Shown piece after piece: positions 43,878-52,467 of a stretch of DNA of 64,000 bases. Positions within the stretch are counted from its first letter, which is position 1; every line of letters starts with the position of its first letter. The notes under the pieces are model-generated. The model did not search any database. It had not been told where the DNA came from and saw only the letters and a list, made by a program, of their open reading frames with translations. Source of the DNA: Microbispora sp. H11081 (lineage in GTDB: Bacteria > Actinomycetota > Actinomycetes > Streptosporangiales > Streptosporangiaceae); assembly GCF_012999535.1 (NCBI RefSeq), contig NZ_JABBWV010000005.1, positions 62,001 through 126,000 on the forward strand. The letters run 5' to 3'. The translations under genes were made by a program, and so were the position numbers.

Positions 43878-44684
43878 GTGCGACGACTGTTATCCGCTGC
43901 CTGCCTGGCCCTGCTGCTGCCGCTGACGGCGGCCCCGGCCGCCTCCGCGAACCCCGGCCCGGGTCAGGGGCCGGGTCAGGGGCCAGGACACGGGCCGGGA
44001 ACCTGCGCGAAGGGCGGCACGCTGTTCTGCGAGGACTTCCAGTCGCTGCCGGTCGGCGGCGCGGCCAGCCTCCGGTGGGGCGTCGACACCAAGCACGGCA
44101 CGGTCACCGTGGAGCACGCGGAGCGCGGGCAGAAGGTGCTGCGCGTGCACACCGAGGGCAACGGGCGGGCGTTCCTCAAGGTGGACGACTTCGCCCCGCC
44201 AGGCAACGGCTTCTACGGCCGCATGCGGCTGCGCGTGAAGGCGTTCCCCACCGCGCCCGACTGGGCCCACTACACGCTGGTCGAGGCCACCGGCGCGGGC
44301 CCGGAGATCGTCCGGCCGCTCGGCGGGCAGTACGTCCCCACGCTGGGCAAGGCCCTGTGGGGAGTCGGCGCGGACGGCGGCCCCACCGGCGACTGGACCA
44401 ACTGGCGCGAGTCGGCCCCCTCCCGGGCCGGGGTGTGGCAGTGCGTCGAGTGGCGGATGGACCCCGCCGACAACAAGATCTCTGTCTGGTTCGACGGCGT
44501 GGCCCAGCCCGACCTCACCGTCTCCACCCGCGACCACGGCGGCAACGACGTCGACTTCGTCTTCCCCAAGTTCGACACCGTCAAGATCGGCTGGCAGCTC
44601 TACCAGGGGAACCCCTCACCCGCGGCGTACGACCTGTGGCTGGACGACATCGCCCTGAGCACCGGCCGCGTCGGCTGCGCCTGA
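43878..44684 (+). CDS. Secreted Cip1-like beta-jelly-roll protein
   Basis: 268 residues from GTG 43878 (AAAAGGAGC upstream). Signal peptide, then a Gly/Pro/Gln linker of repeated PGQG units. The mature domain reads CEDFQSLPVGG, LRVHTEGNGRAFLKVDDFAP, FYGRMRLRVKAFPTAPDW and YDLWLDDIALSTGRVGC. The layout matches the Cip1-type core domain known from cellulose-degrading fungi and actinomycetes, which is related in fold to polysaccharide lyases. The adjacent CebR-type operator supports a role in plant-polymer breakdown. Catalytic activity uncertain. Confidence 0.75.
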   Translation: MRRLLSAACLALLLPLTAAPAASANPGPGQGPGQGPGHGPGTCAKGGTLFCEDFQSLPVGGAASLRWGVDTKHGTVTVEHAERGQKVLRVHTEGNGRAFLKVDDFAPPGNGFYGRMRLRVKAFPTAPDWAHYTLVEATGAGPEIVRPLGGQYVPTLGKALWGVGADGGPTGDWTNWRESAPSRAGVWQCVEWRMDPADNKISVWFDGVAQPDLTVSTRDHGGNDVDFVFPKFDTVKIGWQLYQGNPSPAAYDLWLDDIALSTGRVGCA

Positions 44685-44689
44685 GCGTC

Positions 44690-45697
44690 TCACGCGGTCT
44701 CGGCGCGGCTCTCCCTCTGGCCGGTCAGCAGGCGTAGCGAACCGGCCGCGAGGCCGGTGACGAGCACCACGTGAACGGCCAGGTGGACGGTCATGAAGTA
44801 CGCCGCGAAGAGCAGCCCCCGCTGCCGCCGGACGAAGCCGACCAACTCCGGATCGGCGAGGACGAACCCGGCGACGAACACGGCGGGAACGGCCGGCAGG
44901 AGGGGGTGGAACAGCCCGAACGGCACGCTCAGCAGCACCAGGCCCAGGCTCGCCAGGGCGAGGGCGCAGGAGAGGATGCCGGCCGGGCTGTTGGCGTGCT
45001 CGGGCTTGGCCGCGCCGCGCCGGGTGGTGGTCAGCGCGAGCGGGATCAGCGGCAGGGCCCGCCGCCACTGCTCGGTCAGGATCGGCAGCAGGCGGCTGCC
45101 GTCGTCGTGGCGGCCTACGACCGTGTCGGTCAGCACGATCCGGCTGCGTACGGCGAGCCTGCTGCTGTATTCCACGTCCTCGCAGTCGCGCAGCCGCTCG
45201 TCGAACCTGCCCGCGGCGAGCATCACGTCGCGGCGGATGGCCGCGAGGGCGAACACGACGCTGTTGACCTCGCCGAGGTGGCGGCGGCGCCAGTGCACGG
45301 CGTGCAGGATGCGATACCACTCGACAGGACCGTCGTCGATGAGCGGCACGGTGTCGTAGACGCCGTGGACGCAGCCGACCTCGGGGTCGTGCTCCAGGAT
45401 CTCCGCCGCCTTCGCGACGGCGTCGGGCCGCAGTGCCACGTCGGAGTCGAGGAAGAAGATCAGGTCACCCTTGGTGGCGTCGATCCCCGCGTTCCTGGCG
45501 GCCGACACGCCCCGGTTCTCCGGCAGGCGGACGACCCGGCATCCCAGCTCCTCGGCGATCTCCACCGAGCCGTCGGTGCTCGCGTCGTCGACCACGACGA
45601 TCTCGTCGGGCAGGCGTGTCTGCGCCAGCACCGACTCCAGGCACAACCGCAGCGTCTTGGCGGCGTTGTAGCACGGCACCACCAGCGAGATCATCAC
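44690..45697 (-). CDS. Family 2 glycosyltransferase with C-terminal membrane helices
   Basis: 335 residues from GTG 45697 (GTGA overlap with the GT4 stop). The GT2 catalytic domain covers residues 1-215: ISLVVPCYNAAKTLRLCLES, VVVDDASTDGS, the DxD motif LIFFLDSDVAL and the acceptor-side CEDVEYSSRLA. Two or three hydrophobic segments form the C-terminal ~100 residues and likely anchor it. It is the last gene of the eight-gene glycan operon and would add a sugar to a lipid-linked intermediate. Sugar identity unknown. Confidence 0.9.
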   Translation of the reverse strand: MMISLVVPCYNAAKTLRLCLESVLAQTRLPDEIVVVDDASTDGSVEIAEELGCRVVRLPENRGVSAARNAGIDATKGDLIFFLDSDVALRPDAVAKAAEILEHDPEVGCVHGVYDTVPLIDDGPVEWYRILHAVHWRRRHLGEVNSVVFALAAIRRDVMLAAGRFDERLRDCEDVEYSSRLAVRSRIVLTDTVVGRHDDGSRLLPILTEQWRRALPLIPLALTTTRRGAAKPEHANSPAGILSCALALASLGLVLLSVPFGLFHPLLPAVPAVFVAGFVLADPELVGFVRRQRGLLFAAYFMTVHLAVHVVLVTGLAAGSLRLLTGQRESRAETA

Positions 45698-46989
45698 GTC
45701 GTCTCCGTCCCCGCAGCTGTCGCTGTCGCTGTCGCCTTTGCCGCGAGCACCTCCGCGTAGACGGCGTGCGTCTCCTCCGCGGCCCGGCTCCAGCTCAGCG
45801 TCTCCCGCACCAGCCGCTCGCCCCGCTCGGCGAGCGCCCCGCGCAGGTCCGCGTCCGTCATGACCTCGATCACCCCGTCGGCGATGTCGCCGGGGTCGGC
45901 CGCCCGCACGAACCGCACGGCGGGCTCCTCCGGGTCGCCGAGGAAGATCCGGGAGAAGCCGTCGCCCAGGATCACCGGCCTGGCCAGGGCCATCGCCTCG
46001 GTCGCCACCAGCCCGAACGGCTCGAAGAGCGAGGGGAAGACGCAGGCGTCGGCCATCGCGTAGTACTCCAGCAGCGCCTGCCCCGACACGAAACCGCCGG
46101 AGGTGAGGATCCGGTCACCGAGGCCCGACTCGGCGGCGATCCGCGCCACACCGGCCTCGTCGCCCTCCCCCACGATCACCAGGCGTACGCCGGGCACCGC
46201 CGCGCTGACGCGGGGCATGGCCTCGAGCAGCGGGTAGATCCCCTTCTGCCGCTCGATCCGCCCGACGAACAGCAGCACCCTGTCGCTCTCGGCCAGGCCG
46301 AGCCTGGCCCGCAGGTCCGCCGCGCCGAGGCGCAGCTTCCCGAGGTCGAACGCGGGGTCGGCGACCACCTGCTCGTACGTGCCGCCCAGGCGGACGACGT
46401 CGATCGGCGAACGGTCCCAGCCCGCCGTCAGCAGTTGCTCACGCACCTCGGGGGTGGCGACCACGACCCGCCGGGAGATCCGCGCCAGCCACCGCTCCAG
46501 CGCGGCGAACAGGTTGAGCGGGTCGGCGATGCTGCGCTGCGGTGCGACGCCGTACTCGGTGGTGTGGACGTGGAACACGACAGGAAGGCGCAGCAAATAG
46601 TGGCACAGCAGGCCGCACAGGAAGTTCGTCGAGTCGTGGACGGCGACGAGGTCGGGCCGCCGGTCGGGGCGCAGCCGCCGCAGGAGCAGGAAGTAGCGCC
46701 AGTTGCTCACCACGACGGTCAGCGCGAGCAGGAGGAACTCCACCCCCCGGGTGCGGTTGAGCCGCCTGCGGCGGGCGATCGCGCCGAGCAGCCACCCGAG
46801 CAGCCGCCCGCGCGGGCGGCACACCGTGATGCCGCCGGTCCTCTCCCACACCGGCAGGCGGCCGTCGTTCACCGTGAATACCGCCATCTCCTGGCGCCGG
46901 GCCAGGTGTGGGGCGATCAGCTCGGCGTACCGGCCGAGCCCCGCCGTGATGTTGGGCGGGAACTGGTTGATGACGTGGGCGATCCTCAC
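45694..46989 (-). CDS. Family 4 glycosyltransferase
   Basis: 431 residues from GTG 46989, overlapping the flippase stop (GTGA). GT4/GT-B fold: N-terminal HVINQFPPNITAGLGRYAEL and VFHVHTTEYGVAPQRS; C-terminal nucleotide-sugar domain with LLFVGRIERQKGIYPLLEAM, ADACVFPSLFEPFGLVATEAM (E-x7-E motif) and the usual GDGF loop. A retaining enzyme acting on nucleotide-sugar donors at the cytoplasmic face. Part of the coupled operon 44690-52376. Confidence 0.9.
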   Translation of the reverse strand: MRIAHVINQFPPNITAGLGRYAELIAPHLARRQEMAVFTVNDGRLPVWERTGGITVCRPRGRLLGWLLGAIARRRRLNRTRGVEFLLLALTVVVSNWRYFLLLRRLRPDRRPDLVAVHDSTNFLCGLLCHYLLRLPVVFHVHTTEYGVAPQRSIADPLNLFAALERWLARISRRVVVATPEVREQLLTAGWDRSPIDVVRLGGTYEQVVADPAFDLGKLRLGAADLRARLGLAESDRVLLFVGRIERQKGIYPLLEAMPRVSAAVPGVRLVIVGEGDEAGVARIAAESGLGDRILTSGGFVSGQALLEYYAMADACVFPSLFEPFGLVATEAMALARPVILGDGFSRIFLGDPEEPAVRFVRAADPGDIADGVIEVMTDADLRGALAERGERLVRETLSWSRAAEETHAVYAEVLAAKATATATAAGTETT

Positions 46990-48269
46990 CCGGATACCTC
47001 CGATGCGCCGGCCGGCCGGTAGAGCCGGGTGGAGACGGCCGTCACGACGGCCACGAGGACGAGATTGCTGAGAGCGAAGGCCACCAGGCCGCCGACCAGT
47101 CCCTGCCAGGCGATGAGCGCCGCCTGGCAGGCGAGCGCGAGCGGGGTGCCGGCCAGCAGGCAGCCGATGAGCACCCTGGCGCCCCGCACGCCGTCCATGG
47201 TCAGCGCGACCTGCTGGAGGTTGAAGACCGTGTGCGCGCCGATCCCGAGCGCCGACAGCGCCATCAGGCCCAGCGAGTACGGATACTCGTCCCCCATGAC
47301 CAGGAAGAACACCGTGCTCGCCGCGAACGCGAACACGGCGGTCGCCGCGAACACGGCCGGAGCGAGCCTGGCGATGCGCCGCATCACGGCGGGCTTGTCG
47401 GACGTCGCCAGCATGGGCAGCAGCACCAGGCCGACGCCGTCGGTGAACACCACGCCGAGCAGCCGTTTGGGGAAGCCGTTGTAGAGCGAGTAGACGCCGA
47501 CGTCGGCCCTGGACGCCCAGTGGTTGAGGAAGATGACGTCGATCCCGAACACCACCGCCGTGAGCGCGCCGATGACGGTGACGTACGCGCCGTGCCGGTA
47601 GATCGAGCGGGCCAGCGCCCGCGACCAGGCCCGTGGCACGACCTCGAACCCGGCGAAGGAGACCAGGGCGAAGACCACGTTGGTGGCGATCAGCGCGACC
47701 AGGTAGGGCTCGGCGTCCCGCACGCCGAGGACCAGCAGGAAGAACGCGGCCCCGCCCAGATAGGCGACGGCGACGGCGAGCTTGAGCCCGGCGACGAGGC
47801 GGAACCTCTTCAGCCCGCGCAGGAAGCTCTCGGTGAGCTGGTTGAGCGTCATCGACAGCGCCAGCGCGAGCGCGAAGGCCAGCGTGCGGGTGTCCACGCC
47901 GAGCGCGCCGGTCAGCAGCGGAGCGGCCAGCATCCCCGCGGCGAACACCGCCGCGCCCAGCGCGAGCGTGCACAGCAGCGCCGTCGTCACCAGTTCCGTT
48001 CTCAGCCGGTCCGGACGCGGCGCCGACTCGGCCCGCGGCAGTTCCTGGAACATGACGGAGTTGAGGCTGGTCAGCATGACGACCGTGACGATCAGCGCGA
48101 TCGTGAGGACGACGGTGAAGTGGCCGAACGCCGCGGCGCCGATGCCCCTCGCGATGACGAGCGTGGTGGCGGCGGCCGTGCCGCTGGCCACGGTGCTCAC
48201 CAGCGTGGGCCCGGCCGCCCAGCGGTGGGCGGCCAGGAGCCCGGCCGCCCGGTCGGTCAGCGCGCCCAC
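46986..48269 (-). CDS. Polysaccharide flippase (Wzx/MOP-like membrane protein)
   Basis: 427 residues from GTG 48269, overlapping the nucleotidyltransferase gene by 13 bases. Twelve or so hydrophobic helices with short loops; the N-terminal block AAGPTLVSTVASGTAAATTL and helices throughout fit the MOP flippase superfamily (Wzx/PST). It would move the lipid-linked oligosaccharide across the membrane. No Wzy-like polymerase is evident, so the product may be a short oligosaccharide or be linked differently. Confidence 0.85.
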   Translation of the reverse strand: MGALTDRAAGLLAAHRWAAGPTLVSTVASGTAAATTLVIARGIGAAAFGHFTVVLTIALIVTVVMLTSLNSVMFQELPRAESAPRPDRLRTELVTTALLCTLALGAAVFAAGMLAAPLLTGALGVDTRTLAFALALALSMTLNQLTESFLRGLKRFRLVAGLKLAVAVAYLGGAAFFLLVLGVRDAEPYLVALIATNVVFALVSFAGFEVVPRAWSRALARSIYRHGAYVTVIGALTAVVFGIDVIFLNHWASRADVGVYSLYNGFPKRLLGVVFTDGVGLVLLPMLATSDKPAVMRRIARLAPAVFAATAVFAFAASTVFFLVMGDEYPYSLGLMALSALGIGAHTVFNLQQVALTMDGVRGARVLIGCLLAGTPLALACQAALIAWQGLVGGLVAFALSNLVLVAVVTAVSTRLYRPAGASEVSG

Positions 48270-49012
48270 CGCAGGTATGCCCGCCGCGCGAACGCGAGGT
48301 CGCCGGCCGTGTTGACGCCACGCGCCTCGTCGGGGTCGGTCACCGGCACCACCGTCAGCGGCCAGGCGCGCTCCCGCGACAGGTAGGGCAGGAACGGCAG
48401 GAAGTTGACCTCTCCCGTACGCGCGCCGACGGCCGCCTCGTCCAGGTAGCGCGTCCACGCCTCGTGGAGCCCATCGGTGCTCAGGCAGAACACGCCCACG
48501 TCGCTGAGCCCGCCCGGGCGGCACTCGTCGCCCTCCCGCGACTGGCGCACGCGCAGCAGCGTCCCGTCGTCGTCCAGTTCGTACTCCACGTACGGATCGG
48601 GCATCGGCACCAGCGGGATCGTGAGCCCCTTTTCGTGCGCCTCGACGACACGGCCGGCCGTCTCCGGGGACAGGCCCGCCTGGTCGCCCCAGACGACGAG
48701 GATCGCGTCGTAGGCGTCCCAGTGCGGGGCGGCTCCGAAGATCGCGCCGCCCATGCCGGTGGGCCTGTCCTGGACGCTCACCGAGACCTCGCCGCTCGCG
48801 ATCCGCCCGGCCGCGAGCGCGCGGAACGGCCCCTCGCCCTCGGGCGACATGACGACGTGGATGTGCTCGGCGAGCGGCCGCAGCCGCTGGTAGAGCACGT
48901 CCCACACGGTGACGTTTTCCGCGATCTCCACCATGATCTTGGGGATGCCGAGGCCGAGGCGGGTTCCCCGCCCGGCCGCCGGGATCACCGCGCACACGCG
49001 TTCAGCCGGCAC
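48257..49012 (-). CDS. Nucleotidyltransferase (sugar-1-phosphate NTP transferase fold)
   Basis: 251 residues from GTG 49012. Rossmann-like NTP-transferase start: AVIPAAGRGTRLGLGIPKIM (glycine-rich loop). A later VWGDQAGLSP segment supplies the metal-binding Asp. It would activate a sugar- or polyol-phosphate as a nucleotide donor for the neighbouring transferases. It overlaps both neighbours, and the HAD phosphatase just upstream may prepare or recycle its substrate. Confidence 0.85.
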   Translation of the reverse strand: MPAERVCAVIPAAGRGTRLGLGIPKIMVEIAENVTVWDVLYQRLRPLAEHIHVVMSPEGEGPFRALAAGRIASGEVSVSVQDRPTGMGGAIFGAAPHWDAYDAILVVWGDQAGLSPETAGRVVEAHEKGLTIPLVPMPDPYVEYELDDDGTLLRVRQSREGDECRPGGLSDVGVFCLSTDGLHEAWTRYLDEAAVGARTGEVNFLPFLPYLSRERAWPLTVVPVTDPDEARGVNTAGDLAFARRAYLRWAR

Positions 49013-49664
49013 CGCACACCTCCGGGTCGAGGAGAGAAACGAGCTTTTCCAGGTCGCGGACCGCGACCGCCCCGGGCGCGGGCTCCGCGACGTGGACGTG
49101 CAGGGTCCGCAGGCCCGCGCCGACCGCCGACGCCACTCCGTGCGCGGAGTCCTCCAGCACCACCACCGCGCCGGGGTCGAGGCCCCAGTGGTCGCACGCG
49201 TACGCGTAGAACGCCGGATCGGGCTTGCTCGCCGGGACGTCGTCGCTGGTGAGGACGCCACGGAAGTAGGCGTCCAGCGCGCTCCCCGCGAGCACCCGCT
49301 CGACCGACGCCCGGCTGCCGCTGGTGACGAGGTAGGCGTCGCGGCCGCCCTCCGCCAGCCGGCCGAGCAGCCGCCGCGCCCCGGGGAACACGGCCACCGC
49401 GCCGGCCCGCTCGCGGTAGAGCCGCTGCTTCAGCCGGGCCAGCCGGGCCGCCTCCCCGGTGTCGCCCAGCAGGCGCACCGCCACCTCGCGGGTGCTCGCG
49501 CCCGCGTGGTCGGCGTACCGGAAGGAGGCCAGCAGGCCGGGCGCGACCTCGGCGATGGCCTGCCGGAAGGCGGTCTCGTGGGCGGGACAGGAGTCCACGA
49601 GGGTGCCGTCGAGGTCGAACAGCCAGACGCGCCTGGCACACGCGTCCGCGAGGGCAGCCGTCAT
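49002..49664 (-). CDS. HAD superfamily phosphatase
   Basis: 220 residues from ATG 49664 (ATGA overlap with the CofD-like stop). Motif I WLFDLDGTLVDSCPAHETAF (nucleophile and acid/base Asp), motif II AYLVTSGSRASVERVL, motif III Lys in ASKPDPAFYAYACDH and motif IV VVVLEDSAHGV. The four-helix cap after motif I marks a beta-phosphoglucomutase/phosphatase subclass. In this operon it probably acts on a phosphorylated sugar intermediate. Confidence 0.88.
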   Translation of the reverse strand: MTAALADACARRVWLFDLDGTLVDSCPAHETAFRQAIAEVAPGLLASFRYADHAGASTREVAVRLLGDTGEAARLARLKQRLYRERAGAVAVFPGARRLLGRLAEGGRDAYLVTSGSRASVERVLAGSALDAYFRGVLTSDDVPASKPDPAFYAYACDHWGLDPGAVVVLEDSAHGVASAVGAGLRTLHVHVAEPAPGAVAVRDLEKLVSLLDPEVCGAG

Positions 49665-50863
49665 CGGACCCGCGCCAGGGCCGCCTCGTCGCGGATGGCG
49701 AGCAGGGCCCCGGCCGTACGCTCCGCGTCGTGCACGCGGTCGTGGTGTGCCAGGTCGGCGGTGACCCAGCGGGCTCCCGCCCACTCCCCTCTGGCGAGGA
49801 TCTCCTCCGGCACCGCGGGGGCGTCCGGGCCCGGCGTGCGATGGCTGAGCACGTGGGTCACCGTCCGCCGCTCGTTGCGGGGGTCGTCGAGGTAGGCCAG
49901 CGTGCGGTCCACGAGTTCCGGCGCGCTCAGCCCCCGGATGTCGTGGTCCTCACGGGTGTTGACGACGAACACCTTGGCCGCCGCCCTGCTCCCCGCGACG
50001 GCGTCCGCGACGCCCGGCGTGAGATAGCTCGGCAGCAGCGAGGAGTGCGGGGTGCCCGGGCCGTAGACGACGAGGTCGGCGTCGCGGATCGCCTGGAGCG
50101 CCCGCGGGTTCGGCGTCACCTCGGCGCGCTCGCGGCCCAGGACGCGCCTGGTCCACCCGGGCGGCAGCGATTCGAGCTCGGCCCGCCGCCGCGCGCCGAG
50201 CGGCTCGCGCAGCAGGAACAGGTCGGTGATCACGCCCGGGTCCTGTGGGGCGACGATGTCGGCCTCGTCGGCCAGCAGGCGGCCGTCTCCCCGAAGCGCG
50301 GTCAGGTAGGCGTTCTCCCCGTTGGTCACGTTGAGCAGCCGTACGGGCGAGCCGAACGTGCGGACGCAGGCGTCGACGGCCGCGTTGAAGTCCCGCCCGA
50401 GCCGCAGGTAGGCCCCGGCGAACACGAGGTTGCCGAGCGCGCATTCGGCGAGGTCGAGCCCGTGCGGGTGGTTGGCGAGATGCCGGGCGAACACCCGAAG
50501 GTCCGCCGTGACGGCCTCGCGGGCCGCCTCCGGCAGCGCGGCGAACGGCCCGCGCCGCAGGGCGATCTCCTCGACGACGGCGGTGAGCCCCGCGGGCGTG
50601 GTCCCGCCGGGCAGGCGGTGTTCGATGAGGCCCGCCAGCGCGGCCTGCGCCGGGTCGGCGGGGTCGAGGTGCAGCAGGAGGTTCTTGCGGAAGTCCGACG
50701 GCCCGAGCATCTCCGGCAGATAACGGCGCAGCGCGCCGGTGGACAGGCCGTTGTCGTACCCGTTGATGACCAGCGACAGACCGACGCCGGGGGTGACCAG
50801 CATGCCCCTGGTGATGCTGGCCGCCCCCCGTCCGCCGCAGAACATCGTCACCGCGACGTTCAT
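49661..50863 (-). CDS. CofD/YvcK-like protein in a glycan operon
   Basis: 400 residues from ATG 50863. The glycine-rich start TMFCGGRGAASITRGML replaces the FSGGTG motif of CofD; it continues with NGYDNGLSTGALRRYLP, LGNLVFAGAYLRLGRDFNAA, ADLVVYGPGTPHSSLLPSY and RVLGRERAEVTPNPRAL. CofD makes the F420 precursor bond; YvcK proteins bind UDP-GlcNAc and are linked to wall metabolism. Neither enzyme normally sits between a GT2 gene and a HAD gene. A phosphotransfer or nucleotide-sugar-binding role in glycan assembly is inferred. Confidence 0.78.
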   Translation of the reverse strand: MNVAVTMFCGGRGAASITRGMLVTPGVGLSLVINGYDNGLSTGALRRYLPEMLGPSDFRKNLLLHLDPADPAQAALAGLIEHRLPGGTTPAGLTAVVEEIALRRGPFAALPEAAREAVTADLRVFARHLANHPHGLDLAECALGNLVFAGAYLRLGRDFNAAVDACVRTFGSPVRLLNVTNGENAYLTALRGDGRLLADEADIVAPQDPGVITDLFLLREPLGARRRAELESLPPGWTRRVLGRERAEVTPNPRALQAIRDADLVVYGPGTPHSSLLPSYLTPGVADAVAGSRAAAKVFVVNTREDHDIRGLSAPELVDRTLAYLDDPRNERRTVTHVLSHRTPGPDAPAVPEEILARGEWAGARWVTADLAHHDRVHDAERTAGALLAIRDEAALARVR

Positions 50864-51654
50864 CGGACCTCCTCGGCGACCGCCTCGGCGGTCGCGGCGG
50901 TCTCGTACGGCTCCGGCGTGGTCCTGCGCAGGACGCCCCGGCGCAGCAGCCAGTGGCGCAGGCCGAGATAGGCGACGAACAGGGCCCGGTCGCGGGCGCC
51001 GCGCCAGAAGCGCCAGCCCCGGCTGCCGCCGCCGCGCTCCCGGTGCTCGATGGGCACCTCCACCCACTCGTGCCCGAGTTCGGCGACCCGCGCGGTGATC
51101 TCGGTCGAGCAGTTCATCCCGCCCGACTCCAGCGGCAGCGCGCGGAAGAGCGGGCCCCACACCACCTTGAAGATCGAGTTGAAGTCGCGGTAGCGCGTCC
51201 CGAGGAGCAGGTTGCCGACGGCGCCGCTGGCCGCCGATCCCCACCGGTACGCCAGGCCGTCGGCCTTCCTGATCCGGGCTCCGGAGAACGCCAGCCCCTC
51301 CCCCGCCCGCAGACCCGGCAGGACGCGGTCGAGGTTGGCGATCGGGAACTGGCCGTCGGAGTCCAGCAGCACCACCCAGTCGAGCCGGGTGTGGGCGATC
51401 GCGGCGGCGATGGCCGCGCCCGCGCCGCGGTTGCGTTCGAACGTCACCACGACGAGCCTCGGGCACCGGGCCCGCAGCGCCGCCAGGATCTCGCCGGTCC
51501 CGTCACTGCTCCCGTCGTCGCAGACGACGATCTCCCACTCGCCCACGGCCGGGTTGCCGTCCAGGTAGTCCTGCCACTCGCGCACCACCGCCGCGATGGT
51601 TTCCGCCTCGTTGTACGCGGGCGCGGCGACGGAGACGTTCACGACCGGGCTCAT
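50860..51654 (-). CDS. Family 2 glycosyltransferase (DPM1/GtrB-like)
   Basis: 264 residues from ATG 51654. GT2 motifs: VAAPAYNEAETIAAVVREW, VVCDDGSSDGT, FERNRGAGAAIAAAIAHTR and VVLLDSDGQFP (DxD). No C-terminal membrane helices are obvious. The DGQFP and NRGAGAA patterns are typical of dolichyl/polyprenyl-phosphate sugar transferases, so it may charge a lipid carrier as an early step in this operon's pathway. Confidence 0.88.
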   Translation of the reverse strand: MSPVVNVSVAAPAYNEAETIAAVVREWQDYLDGNPAVGEWEIVVCDDGSSDGTGEILAALRARCPRLVVVTFERNRGAGAAIAAAIAHTRLDWVVLLDSDGQFPIANLDRVLPGLRAGEGLAFSGARIRKADGLAYRWGSAASGAVGNLLLGTRYRDFNSIFKVVWGPLFRALPLESGGMNCSTEITARVAELGHEWVEVPIEHRERGGGSRGWRFWRGARDRALFVAYLGLRHWLLRRGVLRRTTPEPYETAATAEAVAEEVR

Positions 51655-52376
51655 CAGCGGTCACCGGAGCCGTCGCCGGCGCCCAGCAGGCGGCCGATCC
51701 AGCGGTCCAGGGGGAGCAGGTTGACCCCCACAACGAGCGGGACGTGGACGAGCGCGAACACGATCGTCGCGCCGAACGAGATCGGTCCTCCCGTGAACAG
51801 GTTGATGTGCGGCGCGTCGATGACCTCGGGGATGCCGACGGGGTTGACGACGAACCACATCAGGTCGAGGAAGCCCGAGAAGACGATGATGATCCCGCTC
51901 GCCATGATCTTCAGGCATCGGCCGGGGGAGCCCCCGCCGATGCGGTAGGCGGCGGCCACCGTGAGCACGATGCCCGGGTAGAGCAGCAGGTAGAGGTGCG
52001 TGTAGAAGCTGTCGCCCTGGGCCCGCGCGCCGTCTCCGTAGTAGAACCAGCTGATGCGCGGGACGAGATAGCCGGTGAAGAAGACGAACGGGATGTAGAG
52101 CAGCCAGTTCAGCCGGGGCGACACCCACGGGAACACCGAGATCGCCACGCACAGGCAGGCGAACGCGAACAGCTTGGCCACCAGTTCCCAGGGGGATCCG
52201 ATCTCCCTGGTGTGTGGCGTGGCCAGCCACACGAAGGCGAAGCCCGCGGCCCCCACCACCAGAGCGATCCACCACAGGTGGGTCGCCCAGGAGCGGGAGC
52301 CGGCGCGGACCACGTCCACGGGAACGTGTCCGTCGATATGCGGGCCGGACGGAGGACTCTTGCCGAATGCCGTCAT
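51654..52376 (-). CDS. Multi-pass membrane protein heading the glycan operon
   Basis: 240 residues from ATG 52376 (start chosen to follow AAGGAAGG, though the spacing is long). The N-terminal 25 residues are soluble, followed by six or seven hydrophobic segments (for example LWWIALVVGAAGFAFVWLA, LLYPGIVLTVAAAYRIGGG, IIIVFSGFLDLMWFVVNP). I do not recognise the family. Its stop overlaps the next start by one base. Position in the operon suggests a role in lipid-linked glycan handling or regulation of envelope assembly. Confidence 0.7.
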   Translation of the reverse strand: MTAFGKSPPSGPHIDGHVPVDVVRAGSRSWATHLWWIALVVGAAGFAFVWLATPHTREIGSPWELVAKLFAFACLCVAISVFPWVSPRLNWLLYIPFVFFTGYLVPRISWFYYGDGARAQGDSFYTHLYLLLYPGIVLTVAAAYRIGGGSPGRCLKIMASGIIIVFSGFLDLMWFVVNPVGIPEVIDAPHINLFTGGPISFGATIVFALVHVPLVVGVNLLPLDRWIGRLLGAGDGSGDR

Positions 52377-52455
52377 GAAGACGCGGCACCTTCCTTCTGA
52401 CGTGCCCCATGGGCAGGCGTGCCGGATGGCGCTGCGGAGATAGCAGCCAACGCGC

Positions 52456-52467
52456 GGGAGCGCTCCC
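52456..52467. promoter_or_regulatory. CebR-type palindrome GGGAGCGCTCCC
   Basis: Perfect 12-bp palindrome within CGGGAGCGCTCCCA, 80 bases upstream of the glycan operon start. It shares the core of the 43817 operator, so the glycan operon and the PL8/Cip1-like pair may belong to one sugar regulon. Confidence 0.6.

Noticed and set aside
48464-49252. Plus-strand frames opposite the glycan operon
   Set aside because: Antisense shadows; the minus strand has overlapping genes with recognisable enzyme motifs.
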